This document shows positions 17,999-26,480 of a stretch of 64,000 bases of DNA, piece after piece. This DNA is from Cohnella sp. GbtcB17 (GTDB lineage: Bacteria > Bacillota > Bacilli > Paenibacillales > Paenibacillaceae): contig NZ_JAGXJW010000001.1 in the NCBI RefSeq assembly GCF_019091135.1, positions 48,785 through 112,784 of the forward strand. Reading direction: 5' to 3'. How positions within the stretch are numbered: position 1 is the first letter of the stretch; each line of letters begins with the position of its first letter. The notes beneath the pieces were generated by a model. The model did no database searches and had not been told where the DNA came from. It saw only the letters and a program-made list of their open reading frames with translations. The position numbers were made by a program, and so were the translations under genes.

Positions 17999-18848
17999 AG
18001 GACCGCCGCCTTTTGCCGGTCGAAGCCGTCACGATAATGCCGCCCGCGTTGTCGCCGGACAGGCGGTAATAATCGCAGGCCGGGATCGGTACGGCCGCAG
18101 AAGCGCCCGGGCCAACGGGCACATAATAGATCTCGACGCGCTCACGTTCGTCCTCCGCCATCAGCCGCTCGCCGTCGAACGCGAAGGAGCGCAGCCGCTC
18201 GACGTATTCCTCGAGGCACAGGTTCTCTTGCTCCATGATCTCGGCGTGCGGGGTTCCGACGTAGCGGAAATGCCACGGCTCGCAGGCGATGCCGGTGACG
18301 GCTTCCTTGCCCGCGCGATAGCGCTGGACGAAGCCGAACTGCGCGGCCAGCCGTTTGAAGGCGAGGCAGACGCCGCTGTCCGGAAAATCGGGCGCGATGA
18401 AGTCGAGCTCGCCATCGCCCGCCAGTCCGACGTCAATGGCAAGGCCCGTCTGATGCTCGCTGCAGCCGGGAAGGGCGACGTAGGCGGCCGTATATCGAGG
18501 TCCGTTTTCCCGCAGCGACGATTCATAAATTTCGGTCTGTTCGTCGGCCGACCGATACCCGCTCACGGCCACGATGTCGGACAATCCACCGCAAGCTGTG
18601 AGCAACTCCGCCAAACGGGAGAGCGCAGTCGCTTCCAGCAGCATGCCCGGCGAGAGAGCGCGCATCGCGGGATAATCGTCGAGCGCGGACAACTTATCCG
18701 CCGGGAACGGCTCCCGCACAGGATGCGTCTGGTTGACCAGGATGAGATGTCCCTCATGGACGGCGGATCGTGCGACGCGAATCGTGCGATGCGTGCTCAG
18801 ATCACGGTCGGCTCCCGCCGCCGCGGTTGATAATAGGCGTTGTCCCAT
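17988..18848 (-). CDS. M15 D,D-carboxypeptidase/dipeptidase, VanXY/VanY-like
   Basis: A 286-residue zinc peptidase of family M15B. The zinc and catalytic residues are visible: SEHQTGLAID (residues 130-139: His132, Asp139) and EPWHFRYVG (Glu190, His193). The family cleaves terminal D-Ala from D-Ala-D-Ala dipeptide or from peptidoglycan stems. After the catalytic domain there is an extra C-terminal section of about 75 residues (LCLEEYVERLRSFAFDG and onward). ATG 18848 is well supported by AAGAAGGAGG nine bases upstream; this puts a 52-bp overlap with the end of the racemase gene. No signal peptide or membrane helix is seen, which favours a cytoplasmic VanXY-like protein over a classic membrane-anchored VanY. 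Confidence 0.85.
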   Translation of the reverse strand: MGQRLLSTAAAGADRDLSTHRTIRVARSAVHEGHLILVNQTHPVREPFPADKLSALDDYPAMRALSPGMLLEATALSRLAELLTACGGLSDIVAVSGYRSADEQTEIYESSLRENGPRYTAAYVALPGCSEHQTGLAIDVGLAGDGELDFIAPDFPDSGVCLAFKRLAAQFGFVQRYRAGKEAVTGIACEPWHFRYVGTPHAEIMEQENLCLEEYVERLRSFAFDGERLMAEDERERVEIYYVPVGPGASAAVPIPACDYYRLSGDNAGGIIVTASTGKRRRSFVG

Positions 18849-19975
18849 GCGTATTCAGCCTCCTTCTTTGCATTCGCGTAAACCTTGGCCAGCCGGTCCG
18901 TCAGCGCCGTCGTGATCTCCTGGGCCGCGCCGTCGATATGGGCGGCCAACTCGGCGAACGTGACGCGCTCGCCGCCCTGGCGGCCGATCAGCGTCACCCG
19001 GTCTCCCGGCGCGCAGGGACAGGGCAGCCTAAGCATCAGCTGATCCATGGAGATTCGGCCGACGATTACGGCGCGCTGTCCGCGCACGAGGACAGGGGCG
19101 CCTTGCATCCGCTGCGACCAGCCGTCCGCGTAGCCGATCGGCGCCGTGCCGATCCATTCGTCTGACTCGGCGCGGTAGGCGTTGTCGTATCCGATATACT
19201 CACCTTGCCGAACGCGCTTGACCTGCATCAGCGTGCTGTGCAGGCTGAGCGCAGGCTTAAGCGGCACGGGCGGCGTCAGCCGGGCCGGATAAAAGCCGTA
19301 CATGGCGGCGCCGATCCGCACCATGTCGAGCGCAAGACCCGGGAAGCGCAGGGCGGCGGCGCTGCCGGCGCAGTGGTAGTGCCGGACGGCGATGCCGCTC
19401 TCCTTGCACCGCGTCATCAGCTCCGCAAACCGGCGGGCCTGCCGCTCCAGGTAGTCCGTGTCAGCTTGTCCTGCGGTCGCGAAGTGCGTATAGAAGCCGT
19501 CGACGTCGATATCCGGAGCGGCGAGCCACGGGACGAGCGCATCCCATTCCGCTTCCGTCCGGAAGCCGATCCGGCCAAGCCCGGTGTCGGCTTTGACGTG
19601 CACGCGCAGCTTGCGTCCGGCAAGCGTTGGCGAACGCCTCCGCAGCTCCCGGAACCAGTCCGCGCCGGTGACCGTCAGCGTCAGATCCCGTTCCATCGCC
19701 AGATCGACCTGGTCCGGCCGGATCGGCGTCAGAATCAGGATCGGGAGCCGTACGCCTCCCGCCCGCAGCCGCAGCGCCTCCTCGAGAAAAGCCACGGCCA
19801 AATAATCCGCTCCCGCTTGCCTTGCCGCTTCGGCCGCTTCCAGATCGCCGTGGCCGTAGCCGTTCGCCTTGACGACGGCCATCAGCTTGACGCCCGCGGG
19901 CAGCGTGCCTCGAACGGCGCGCAGATTGTCCGAGATCCGCCGGGGATCAATCTCCGCCCACGTCTCCCTCAGCAT
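18797..19975 (-). CDS. alr: Alanine racemase, PLP-dependent (possible VanT racemase-domain homologue)
   Basis: A 392-residue fold-type III PLP racemase. The PLP lysine is Lys36 in AVVKANGYGHG; the C-terminal domain has the GYDNAYRAES segment, where the second catalytic Tyr is expected, and PIGYADGW. It makes D-Ala (or D-Ser) for the neighbouring ligase. ATG 19975 overlaps the ligase stop by seven bases, indicating translational coupling; the much longer open frame upstream is only the shadow of the ligase gene. No membrane domain is fused to it, unlike VanT of vanC/vanG operons but like the split VanTm/VanTr pair of vanL. Substrate preference, Ala or Ser, cannot be decided by eye. Confidence 0.9.
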   Translation of the reverse strand: MLRETWAEIDPRRISDNLRAVRGTLPAGVKLMAVVKANGYGHGDLEAAEAARQAGADYLAVAFLEEALRLRAGGVRLPILILTPIRPDQVDLAMERDLTLTVTGADWFRELRRRSPTLAGRKLRVHVKADTGLGRIGFRTEAEWDALVPWLAAPDIDVDGFYTHFATAGQADTDYLERQARRFAELMTRCKESGIAVRHYHCAGSAAALRFPGLALDMVRIGAAMYGFYPARLTPPVPLKPALSLHSTLMQVKRVRQGEYIGYDNAYRAESDEWIGTAPIGYADGWSQRMQGAPVLVRGQRAVIVGRISMDQLMLRLPCPCAPGDRVTLIGRQGGERVTFAELAAHIDGAAQEITTALTDRLAKVYANAKKEAEYAWDNAYYQPRRREPTVI

Positions 19976-21060
19976 GGGGCCAGCCTCTCGTAACTGAGCG
20001 ACTGCCTGACTTCGTGGCGGGCGAACGCGTAGTCGATCAGCCGCTCGATCAGCTTGGCGTACGTCGTACCGTCCGTTTTTTCCCACATGACCGGATACAT
20101 GCTGGCGGACGTGAAGCCGGGCAGCGCGTTGATCTCGTTCAAGTACAGCAGCCCGTCCCGGTCCAGGAAAAAGTCCACCCGGGCGAGACCCTCGCAGCCA
20201 AGCGTCCGGTACGCCTGCAGGGCGAGCGCCCGGACTTGTCCGATCAGCGCTTCGCCGATCTCGGCAGGAATGGACATGCGCAGCCGCGGATCCGAATATT
20301 TCGAAGCAAAGTCGAAGAAACGGTTGTCGTGAATGAACTCGCCCGGCAGCGAAACGATCGGCTCTTCGTTGCCCATGACGGCGACCTGGATCTCCCGCCC
20401 GGGAAGCTCCCGTTCGACGACCAGCTTGGCGTCGTACCGCAGTGCCTCCGCGATGCCGGCCGCCAGCTCGCCGCGGTTCTCGCAGCGGCTGATGCCGATG
20501 CTTGAGCCGAGCGAAGACGGCTTGACGTAGCAAGGGTAGCCGATCGTATCCTCCAGCCACGCGACGCAGCCCCGCTCGTCAGCCAGCCATTGTTCGCGCC
20601 GGAGGGTGCGGTGCTCGACCTGCCGGATGCCGGCCTGCGCCAGCGCCAGCTTCGACATCGCCTTGTCCAGCGTCAGCGCCGCGGCGAGTACGCCGTTTCC
20701 TACGTAAGGCACGTTCAGCATCTCCAGCAGCCCCTGGAGCGTCCCGTCCTCCCCGTTGGAGCCGTGGATGAGCGGCAGGACGACCTTTTTGCCGGGCAGC
20801 GCCAGCTTGCGAAGCAGAATATCGCCGATGGAGGCGGCTTCGCTGTCGTGCGCCGGCTCGGCGACGAGTCGCTCCGCCGCTTCGCCGCTTGCCAGGCCTT
20901 GCGCGTCCGGCCCGCACCAGCGTCCATCCCTTGCGATATAGATCGGATGCAGCTCGAATTTGGATTCGTCGACCGCGCTGAGGACGGTGCGTGCGGTTTT
21001 CAGCGAGATGTCGTGCTCGACGGATTTGCCGCCGTACACGACGAACAATTTGGTTTTCAT
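19969..21060 (-). CDS. ddl: D-alanine--D-alanine ligase family protein
   Basis: A 363-residue ATP-grasp ligase that joins two D-amino acids for peptidoglycan precursors. Seen directly: N-terminal GGKSVEHDISLKTA, the ATP loop KPSSLGSSIGIS, the omega-loop FFDFASKYSD, ARVDFFLDRDG and NEINALPGFT. The omega-loop keeps the Lys-Tyr pair of D-Ala-D-Ala/D-Ser ligases, not the His of D-Lac ligases, and GSSIGIS resembles ordinary Bacillus Ddl more than VanC or VanG. ATG 21060 follows GGAGG. It is the first gene of the minus-strand operon with the racemase, M15 peptidase and acyltransferase. It could be a housekeeping enzyme or a second, specialised ligase; no other ligase is visible in the window. Confidence 0.9.
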   Translation of the reverse strand: MKTKLFVVYGGKSVEHDISLKTARTVLSAVDESKFELHPIYIARDGRWCGPDAQGLASGEAAERLVAEPAHDSEAASIGDILLRKLALPGKKVVLPLIHGSNGEDGTLQGLLEMLNVPYVGNGVLAAALTLDKAMSKLALAQAGIRQVEHRTLRREQWLADERGCVAWLEDTIGYPCYVKPSSLGSSIGISRCENRGELAAGIAEALRYDAKLVVERELPGREIQVAVMGNEEPIVSLPGEFIHDNRFFDFASKYSDPRLRMSIPAEIGEALIGQVRALALQAYRTLGCEGLARVDFFLDRDGLLYLNEINALPGFTSASMYPVMWEKTDGTTYAKLIERLIDYAFARHEVRQSLSYERLAPC

Positions 21061-21193
21061 AGGGTGGGTACCTCCGGTTCGCGATTTGGCGTCTATGCAT
21101 ACAAGATAACCGCCAACTTTTAAAAAGGTTGAAACGAAAGTTTAAGGATTGCTTAAGATTGTTTGAAGGCTTGAAGGAGGATCGTTCCTTGCG

Positions 21194-21224
21194 TTGGATT
21201 CCCGGCGCGCGCGCGCTGTATAAT
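21194..21224 (+). promoter_or_regulatory. Sigma-A-like promoter for the alcohol dehydrogenase gene
   Basis: TTGGAT (21194-21199) and a perfect TATAAT (21219-21224) are 19 bp apart, in the divergent gap between the ligase operon and the dehydrogenase gene. The spacing is slightly long. Confidence 0.5.
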
Positions 21225-21296
21225 AGAGGGGTTGGCACGGCTTGTCGTCATGAGGCCGCGTCCCCAAACTAATCGCTATCGGAGGTTTGCCGCTCC

Positions 21297-22460
21297 ATGA
21301 ACAACTTTGAATTGTACAACCCCACGAAGCTGGTGTTCGGCAAGGATACGGTCTCGAAGCTGGGCTCGCTGGTCGAGCCGTTCGGCAAGAAAATCCTGCT
21401 CGTCTACGGCGGCGGCAGCATCAAAAAGTCGGGACTTTACGACCGCGTGCTGTCCGAGCTTGCCGCGATCGGCGCGACGGTGCATGAGCTGCCGGGCGTC
21501 GAGCCCAATCCGCGGCTGTCCACGGTACATAAAGGCGTCGATATCGTACGCGCCGGAGGGATCGAGTTCATCCTCGCCGTCGGCGGCGGCAGCGTCATCG
21601 ACGCGGCCAAGGCGGTGGCGGCGGGCGCGAAGTATGCGGGCGATCCGTGGGACTTCACGATCGGCAAAGCCAAGATAGAGGACGCGCTGCCGCTCGGCAC
21701 GGTGCTGACGCTGGCGGCGACGGGCTCCGAGATGAACGGCAACGCCGTCATCTCGAACTGGGAGAAGAAGCAGAAGCGCGGACTGGGGAGCAAGCTCGTC
21801 TATCCTCGTTTCTCCATCCTGGATCCGCAGCTGACCTACTCGGTGCCGCGCGACCAGACTGTGAACGGCATTGTGGATATCATGTCGCACGTGTTCGAGC
21901 AGTACTTCACGCTGACCGACGGCGTGCCGCTTCAATCCCGCTTCGCGGAATCCGTCCTGCTGACGGTCATCGAGAACGGCGAGAAGGCGCTCGCCAACGG
22001 CGAAGATTACGAGGCGCGCGCGAACCTGCTGCTGGCCGGTACTTATGCGCTGAACGGCACGCTGCCTAACGGCGTCGTCACCGACTGGGCGACCCACGGC
22101 ATCGAGCACGAGGTCAGCGCCATCTACGACATCGCGCACGGAGCCGGTCTCGCGATCATTTTCCCGAACTGGATGAAGTACGTGTACGATGCCAAGCCAG
22201 AGCGGTTCGCGCAGTTCGCCGAGCGGGTGTGGGGCATCGATCCGTCGGGCAAGTCGGCGGAGGAGCTCGCGCTCGCCGGTATCCAGGCGACCCGCGATTA
22301 CTTCACACGCATCGGCGCGCCGGCTACGCTCGGGGAGCTCGGCATCGGAGCCGAGCAGCTGGACCGCATGGCGGACGAAGCGGTGCAGTTCGGGCCGATC
22401 GGTTCTTTCAAGAAGCTCGGGAAAGCGGACGTCAAGCGAATTCTCGAGATGAGTCTGTAG
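21297..22460 (+). CDS. Iron-containing alcohol dehydrogenase (butanol dehydrogenase YugJ/YugK-like)
   Basis: A 387-residue NAD(P)H-dependent group III dehydrogenase that reduces aldehydes to alcohols in the cytoplasm. The nucleotide-binding stretch VYGGGSIKKSGLYD and AVGGGSVIDAAKA is present, and the metal-binding His residues fall in WATHGIEHEVSAIYDIAHGAGLA. Family members are about 385-390 residues long, so it is full-length. ATG 21297 follows GGAGG at 21281-21285. It is followed after 12 bp by a PHP-family phosphatase gene and then a terminator, so the two are probably co-transcribed although their functions are not obviously linked. Confidence 0.92.
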   Translation: MNNFELYNPTKLVFGKDTVSKLGSLVEPFGKKILLVYGGGSIKKSGLYDRVLSELAAIGATVHELPGVEPNPRLSTVHKGVDIVRAGGIEFILAVGGGSVIDAAKAVAAGAKYAGDPWDFTIGKAKIEDALPLGTVLTLAATGSEMNGNAVISNWEKKQKRGLGSKLVYPRFSILDPQLTYSVPRDQTVNGIVDIMSHVFEQYFTLTDGVPLQSRFAESVLLTVIENGEKALANGEDYEARANLLLAGTYALNGTLPNGVVTDWATHGIEHEVSAIYDIAHGAGLAIIFPNWMKYVYDAKPERFAQFAERVWGIDPSGKSAEELALAGIQATRDYFTRIGAPATLGELGIGAEQLDRMADEAVQFGPIGSFKKLGKADVKRILEMSL

Positions 22461-22472
22461 GAGGCTGCCGGC

Positions 22473-23312
22473 ATGGCGTTGAAGTGGGACGGGCATACGC
22501 ATACGAAATTTTGTTATCACGGCAGCCCGGCGGAATCGGAAGCTTACCTGGATCGCGCGATCGAGCTCGGCTTCGACCGATATACGCTGAGCGAGCATCC
22601 GCCGCTGCCCGAACGGTACGTGGACGACCCGAAGCTGATGGCGGAGCTCGCGATGCCCGAGCACGAACTGCCTGAATATATGGCGTACGCGGCCGCGGTC
22701 AAGGCGCGCTACGCGGGGCGCATCGAGGTTGCCGTCGGTCTCGAGATGGACTATCTGCCCGGGATGACGGACTATTCCGACCGGCTGCTCGCGCCTTGGC
22801 TCGGCGAGCTGGAGGACATCGTCGTGTCCGTGCATTATTTGCCTGGCAAAAGAGGCATGCGCTGCATCGACTTTACGCCGGCGGACTTCGCGGACGCGTT
22901 CCTGGACCACTACGGCTCCATGGATGCGGTAGCGGACGCCTATTACGACGCGGTGGAAGGCGCGATCGCCTGGGCGGCGACGCTGCCGAAGTCGATTCGC
23001 AGACGCATCGGTCACGTCAACCTGATCCGCAAGTTCCATCGCGAGCTGCCGCCGATGAACGAAGAGCGGGCGCGGGCGAGGCTTGAGGCGCTGCTGCCGA
23101 AGCTGAAGGCGGCCGATCTCGGCCTCGACGTGAACGTGGCGGGTTTCCGCAAGCCGACTTGCGGCGAGGCGTACGTGCCGGAGTGGCTCATCGACCGCTG
23201 CATCGCCGAGGGCATCGAGCTGGTGTACGGCTCGGATACGCACAAGCCGGGCGAAGTCGGCGCAGACTGGGACTGGTTCGAGCGGGTAGTCGCCAAGGGC
23301 GGCGCGCGCTGA
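22473..23312 (+). CDS. hisJ: Histidinol-phosphatase, PHP family (HisJ-type)
   Basis: A 279-residue PHP-domain phosphatase of the Bacillus HisJ type, which removes phosphate from histidinol phosphate in histidine synthesis. Metal-binding motifs are DGHTHTKFCYHG at residues 6-17, SEHPPLPERY, GLEMDYLPG, VHYLPGKRG and the final GSDTHKPGEVG. Length matches B. subtilis HisJ (about 268). It starts 12 bp after the dehydrogenase stop with a GGAGG-like site, and no other his genes are nearby. Other PHP phosphatases share these motifs, so the exact substrate is a family-based assignment. Confidence 0.85.
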   Translation: MALKWDGHTHTKFCYHGSPAESEAYLDRAIELGFDRYTLSEHPPLPERYVDDPKLMAELAMPEHELPEYMAYAAAVKARYAGRIEVAVGLEMDYLPGMTDYSDRLLAPWLGELEDIVVSVHYLPGKRGMRCIDFTPADFADAFLDHYGSMDAVADAYYDAVEGAIAWAATLPKSIRRRIGHVNLIRKFHRELPPMNEERARARLEALLPKLKAADLGLDVNVAGFRKPTCGEAYVPEWLIDRCIAEGIELVYGSDTHKPGEVGADWDWFERVVAKGGAR

Positions 23313-23327
23313 CCGGAATGAAGCGAG

Positions 23328-23362
23328 GACGCGAACGCCGCGAGGGTTCGCGTCTTTTTTTT
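23328..23362 (+). terminator. Rho-independent terminator after hisJ
   Basis: A perfect 9-bp stem, GACGCGAAC with GTTCGCGTC around a nine-base loop, is followed by eight Ts. Confidence 0.9.
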
Positions 23363-23410
23363 ACCTGAACGCTCGTAAAAATCCGAGGCCGATAAACCTG
23401 GCATCAACGG

Positions 23411-23440
23411 TTGAACTCAGGGCCGGGAATGCATTATGAT
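23411..23440 (+). promoter_or_regulatory. Promoter of the deoR-deoC unit
   Basis: TTGAAC (23411-23416) and TATGAT (23435-23440), 18 bp apart, lie 30 bp upstream of the regulator start and directly after a terminator. The regulator probably acts on this region. Confidence 0.6.
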
Positions 23441-23469
23441 GGTTCCAAATCCCGGACGGAGTGTTGCGC

Positions 23470-24420
23470 ATGATCCCAGAGACAGGCGGAGACCGGCTGG
23501 CCCGCATGATCGACACGGCGAAGATGTATTACGAACTGAATTACAGTCAGCAGGAGATCGCCGAGCGGCTAGGGATCTCGCGGCCGACCGTGTCCCGCTT
23601 TCTTCAGCAGGCGAAGGACGAGGGCTACGTTCGCATCCAGATCGTTGACCCTCGGGAGAGCAACGACTCGCTCGCTTGCGGGCTGGAGCGCAAGTTCAAG
23701 CTGCGCAAGGCTGTCGTCGTGCCAGTGCCTCAATACGAGGATATCGTCGTCAAAAAGTATCTTGGCGAGGCGACCGCCGCGTATTTGCACGAGACGCTGG
23801 AGGACGGCGACATTATCGGCGTGACCTGGGGCACAACGCTCTACGAGGTCGCTTGCCGGCTGCGGGACCGGCAGCTCAAGGACGTGCGGGTCGTGCAGCT
23901 GAACGGCGGCGTCAGCCACTCGGAGACGAACACTTACGCATACGAGATCGTCCAGCTGTTCGGCAAGGCGTTTCACACGGTGCCGTATTTCATCCATCTG
24001 CCGGCCATCGTAGACCATGCGATCGTACGGCATACGATCGAGGCGGACCGGCACATCGGCAGAATACTGGAGCTCGGCCGGCGCGCGAACGTAGCCGTGA
24101 TCACCGTTGGTTCGCCGACCGACGATTCGGTGCTGATCAAGGCGAACTATTTTACGGAAAACGACCTGGCGTTGATCAAGGAGCGAGGCGCCGGTGACCT
24201 GTGCTCTCGTTATATCGATCGCGAAGGCAAGCTCTGCTCGGAGGAGTTGAACCAGCGGACGATCGGGATCGAGCTCGACGATCTGAAGCACAAGGAGCGC
24301 TCGGTGCTTGTCGCGGGCGGACGCAAGAAGGCCGAGGGCATTTACGGTGCATTGCGGGGCGGTTATGCCAATGTGCTGATTACGGATCAGTATACGGCCC
24401 AATACTTGTTGGAGAGATGA
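23470..24420 (+). CDS. deoR: SorC/DeoR-family sugar-responsive transcriptional regulator
   Basis: A 316-residue regulator with an N-terminal helix-turn-helix ([33 protein letters not shown]) and a SorC-type sugar-phosphate-binding domain ([50 protein letters not shown]). It matches B. subtilis DeoR, which responds to deoxyribose-5-phosphate. ATG 23470 is chosen since GGAG lies 8 bases upstream; a GTG at 23461 overlaps that site. It sits 20 bp before deoC, the same gene order as the Bacillus deo operon, so it most likely represses this transcript until deoxynucleosides are present. Confidence 0.88.
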   Translation: MIPETGGDRLARMIDTAKMYYELNYSQQEIAERLGISRPTVSRFLQQAKDEGYVRIQIVDPRESNDSLACGLERKFKLRKAVVVPVPQYEDIVVKKYLGEATAAYLHETLEDGDIIGVTWGTTLYEVACRLRDRQLKDVRVVQLNGGVSHSETNTYAYEIVQLFGKAFHTVPYFIHLPAIVDHAIVRHTIEADRHIGRILELGRRANVAVITVGSPTDDSVLIKANYFTENDLALIKERGAGDLCSRYIDREGKLCSEELNQRTIGIELDDLKHKERSVLVAGGRKKAEGIYGALRGGYANVLITDQYTAQYLLER

Positions 24421-24440
24421 ATGGAAGGGGATGGACGAAC

Positions 24441-25150
24441 ATGACGACGAACGCGACAAACGGGACAAGCGGTACAAACCCATCTTCCGAATCGCTGGCC
24501 GCCTATATCGACCATACTGCGCTCAAGCCGGAGACGAGCCGCGACGATATCGTTCGTCTGTGCGAGGAAGCGAAGCAGTATCGATTTGCGACCGTCTGCG
24601 TCAACCCTTATTGGGTGAGTTCGGCAGCCTCTCTGCTAGCCGGATCCGGCGTGGGCATCACGACGGTGATCGGCTTTCCGCTAGGGGCGACAAGCACGTT
24701 CGCGAAGGCGGCGGAAGCCCGGGACGCGATCGCCGCGGGCGCGACCGAGATCGACATGGTGCTGAACGTCGGCGCGCTCAAGTCAGGGCTTACGAGGACG
24801 CCGAACGCGACATCGCGCGCGTAGCCGAGGCTTGCGTGGGCAAGGCGGTGCTTAAGGTTATTCTCGAGACAGGCCTGCTTACAGATGAGGAAAAGATAAA
24901 GGCATGCGAGCTGTGCGTCTCGGCCGGCGCGGACTTCGTCAAGACGTCGACGGGCTTCGGTCCGGGCGGCGCGACGGCGGACGATATCGCCTTGATGCGG
25001 CGCACCGTCGGGCCGGATATCGGCGTAAAGGCGTCAGGCGGCGTGCGCGATCCCGAGACGGCGCGGACGATGATCGCAGCCGGCGCCACGCGCATCGGGG
25101 CGAGCGCAAGCGTCGCGATCGTATCGGGCGGTGCGGGGGAAGGCTATTGA
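24441..25150 (+). pseudogene. deoC: Deoxyribose-phosphate aldolase with a one-base frameshift
   Basis: Deoxyribose-phosphate aldolase splits 2-deoxyribose-5-phosphate into glyceraldehyde-3-phosphate and acetaldehyde. The first part (MTTNATNGT to NVGALKSG, including [22 protein letters not shown] and [14 protein letters not shown]) is in one frame from ATG 24441. Near 24785-24790 a single base is missing relative to the expected [15 protein letters not shown], and the rest ([23 protein letters not shown] with the Schiff-base Lys, VKASGGVRD) continues in the next frame to TGA 25150. The first frame stops at 24822-24824 after about 127 residues. All catalytic residues survive on either side, so this is a very recent lesion or a sequencing/assembly error. 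It follows the DeoR-like regulator with a GGAAGGGGA site. Confidence 0.85.
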
Positions 25151-25196
25151 GCGAGGCGGGGCGTGGCGGGGAATTACGCTAGTCGTCTGTAATTAG

Positions 25197-25237
25197 CACG
25201 GAATGTCGGTTTTGCGGCCGATATTTCGTGTTTTTTT
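25197..25237 (+). terminator. Rho-independent terminator after deoC
   Basis: CACGGAATGTCGG (25197-25209) pairs with CCGATATTTCGTG (25218-25230) with two G-U pairs, followed by seven Ts. Confidence 0.85.
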
Positions 25238-25239
25238 AG

Positions 25240-25268
25240 TTTCCAATTCCCCTGCCAAATGGTAAAAT
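25240..25268 (+). promoter_or_regulatory. Promoter candidate for the Rpn-like nuclease gene
   Basis: TTTCCA (25240-25245) and TAAAAT (25263-25268) with a 17-bp gap lie just after the deoC terminator and 80 bp before the nuclease start. Confidence 0.45.
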
Positions 25269-25349
25269 AAACAAGAACACCAGTTCTCATTTGATGGCGT
25301 ATGGCTGCATCCGTGTGTTCAAATGGATTCGGGAAAGGGGATGGACGGG

Positions 25350-26417
25350 ATGCGGCAAACGGTTATACTGAAGGAAGAGAAGGAAGTTTATTCGCCTCGA
25401 ACATACGTGGACTTAAAAGCCGATTTTGCGTTCAAGCGCATGTTCGGGCAGCCTGACGGCCAGTCCGTGCTGGTCGCGTTCCTGAACGCGCTTCTGGGCG
25501 CGGATGCGGAGACGAAAATCACATCGGCGAGCATTTTAAACACGGATCTCGAACGGGAGCACGAAGGGGACAAGAAGGCGGTGCTGGATCTGCTGGCGAG
25601 AACAAATCGCGGAGATCTGGCACACGTCGAGATTCAAGTGACAGGCAATCCGCATCTGGCCAAGCGGCAGCTCTACTACTGGAGCCGTATTTATGCCAAG
25701 CAGATGGAAAAAGGACGGCCATACTCGGATCTGCGGCGCACGATTTCCATTCTTATTTCGAACGTGGACGTGCTGCCTCAGACTCAAAGGTATCATAGCG
25801 TGTTCGGTCTTTATGAAAGGCAGGAGCATTTTCCGCTCACCGACGTGATCGAGCTGCACGTCATCGAGCTGCAGAAGCTGCTAAAACGGGCCGCGAAAAG
25901 CGAAGCGGATCCATGGACCGAGCCGGAGATACGTTGGCTGCTGCTGCTCGGCGCCGTGCAAGGCGGGGAAGTGCAGACAAAGCTGATGGAAAAACTGGAG
26001 GCGATTGCGATGAGCGGTGATATCGAGCTGCTGGAGGCGTTCGGGCGATGGGAGGACATGAGCCGCGACCCGAAGGTTTGGGCCAAGTACGAGATGTGGC
26101 ACAAAGCGATGATGGACGATGCAGCCTACAAGGCGGAGATGGAGCTGCTGTTGGCCGAGAGAGCGAGCCTGAAGTCGGAAACCGAGACCCTGAAGTCGGA
26201 AACCGAGACCCTGAAGTCGGAAACCGAGAGCCTGAAGTCGGAAGCGGAGAGCCTGAAGTCCGAAACCGAGAGCCTGAAGTCGGAAGCGGAGAGCCTGAAG
26301 ACAGAAAATGAACAAATGCATGCCCGGCTGCTGGAAATGGGGCGGACGCTGCTGCTTAACGGCATGGATGCATCCGAGGTTGCGCGCTTGACAGGCTTGT
26401 CGCCGGAAGAGCTGTAA
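25350..26417 (+). CDS. Rpn-family recombination-promoting nuclease/putative transposase with heptad-repeat tail
   Basis: A 355-residue protein of the Rpn/PD-(D/E)XK putative transposase family. The N-terminal half has the family opening DLKADFAFKRMFGQP, then the nuclease core VLDLLARTNRGDLAHVEIQV (Asp, then Glu-x-Gln) and LYYWSRIYAKQM. Rpn proteins are known DNA nucleases that promote RecA-independent recombination; they are common and multi-copy in Firmicutes and are not classical transposases. The C-terminal region carries seven or so 7-residue repeats of the form LKSETES, a predicted coiled coil, encoded by a 21-bp tandem repeat, then a short helical end (ASEVARLTGLSPEEL). ATG 25350 is preferred because AAAGGGGA lies 8 bases upstream; ATGs at 25323 and 25341 are alternatives. 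Confidence 0.85.
   Translation: MRQTVILKEEKEVYSPRTYVDLKADFAFKRMFGQPDGQSVLVAFLNALLGADAETKITSASILNTDLEREHEGDKKAVLDLLARTNRGDLAHVEIQVTGNPHLAKRQLYYWSRIYAKQMEKGRPYSDLRRTISILISNVDVLPQTQRYHSVFGLYERQEHFPLTDVIELHVIELQKLLKRAAKSEADPWTEPEIRWLLLLGAVQGGEVQTKLMEKLEAIAMSGDIELLEAFGRWEDMSRDPKVWAKYEMWHKAMMDDAAYKAEMELLLAERASLKSETETLKSETETLKSETESLKSEAESLKSETESLKSEAESLKTENEQMHARLLEMGRTLLLNGMDASEVARLTGLSPEEL
26168..26300 (+). repeat. 21-bp in-frame tandem repeat in the Rpn-like gene
   Basis: About six to seven near-identical copies of a 21-bp unit (AGCCTGAAGTCGGAAACCGA and variants) encode LKSETE(T/S) heptads. Copies differ only at an ACC/GCG codon and an AGC/ACC codon, pointing to recent expansion by slippage or unequal exchange. 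Confidence 0.9.
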
Positions 26418-26458
26418 GCCTAATTTGTTAGGATCGCTTGTTATAGCGTCATTCGCAC

Positions 26459-26480
26459 AGGCTGCTGAGGCAGCCTTTTT
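26459..26480 (+). terminator. Rho-independent terminator after the Rpn-like gene
   Basis: AGGCTGC/GCAGCCT 7-bp stem with a four-base loop and five Ts. Confidence 0.8.

Noticed and set aside
18797..20560. 587-residue version of the alanine racemase
   Set aside because: The upstream 195 codons are Arg/Gly-rich and lie in a second frame of the ligase gene; the true start is ATG 19975, coupled to the ligase stop.
19969..21060. VanA-type D-Ala-D-Lac ligase
   Set aside because: The omega-loop has the Lys-Tyr of D-Ala-D-Ala/D-Ser ligases instead of the His of D-Lac ligases, and no VanH-type dehydrogenase gene is present.
25350..26417. Rpn-like gene as an insertion sequence
   Set aside because: No terminal inverted repeats or target-site duplication are visible, and the gene has its own promoter and terminator; the family is named transposase only by tradition.
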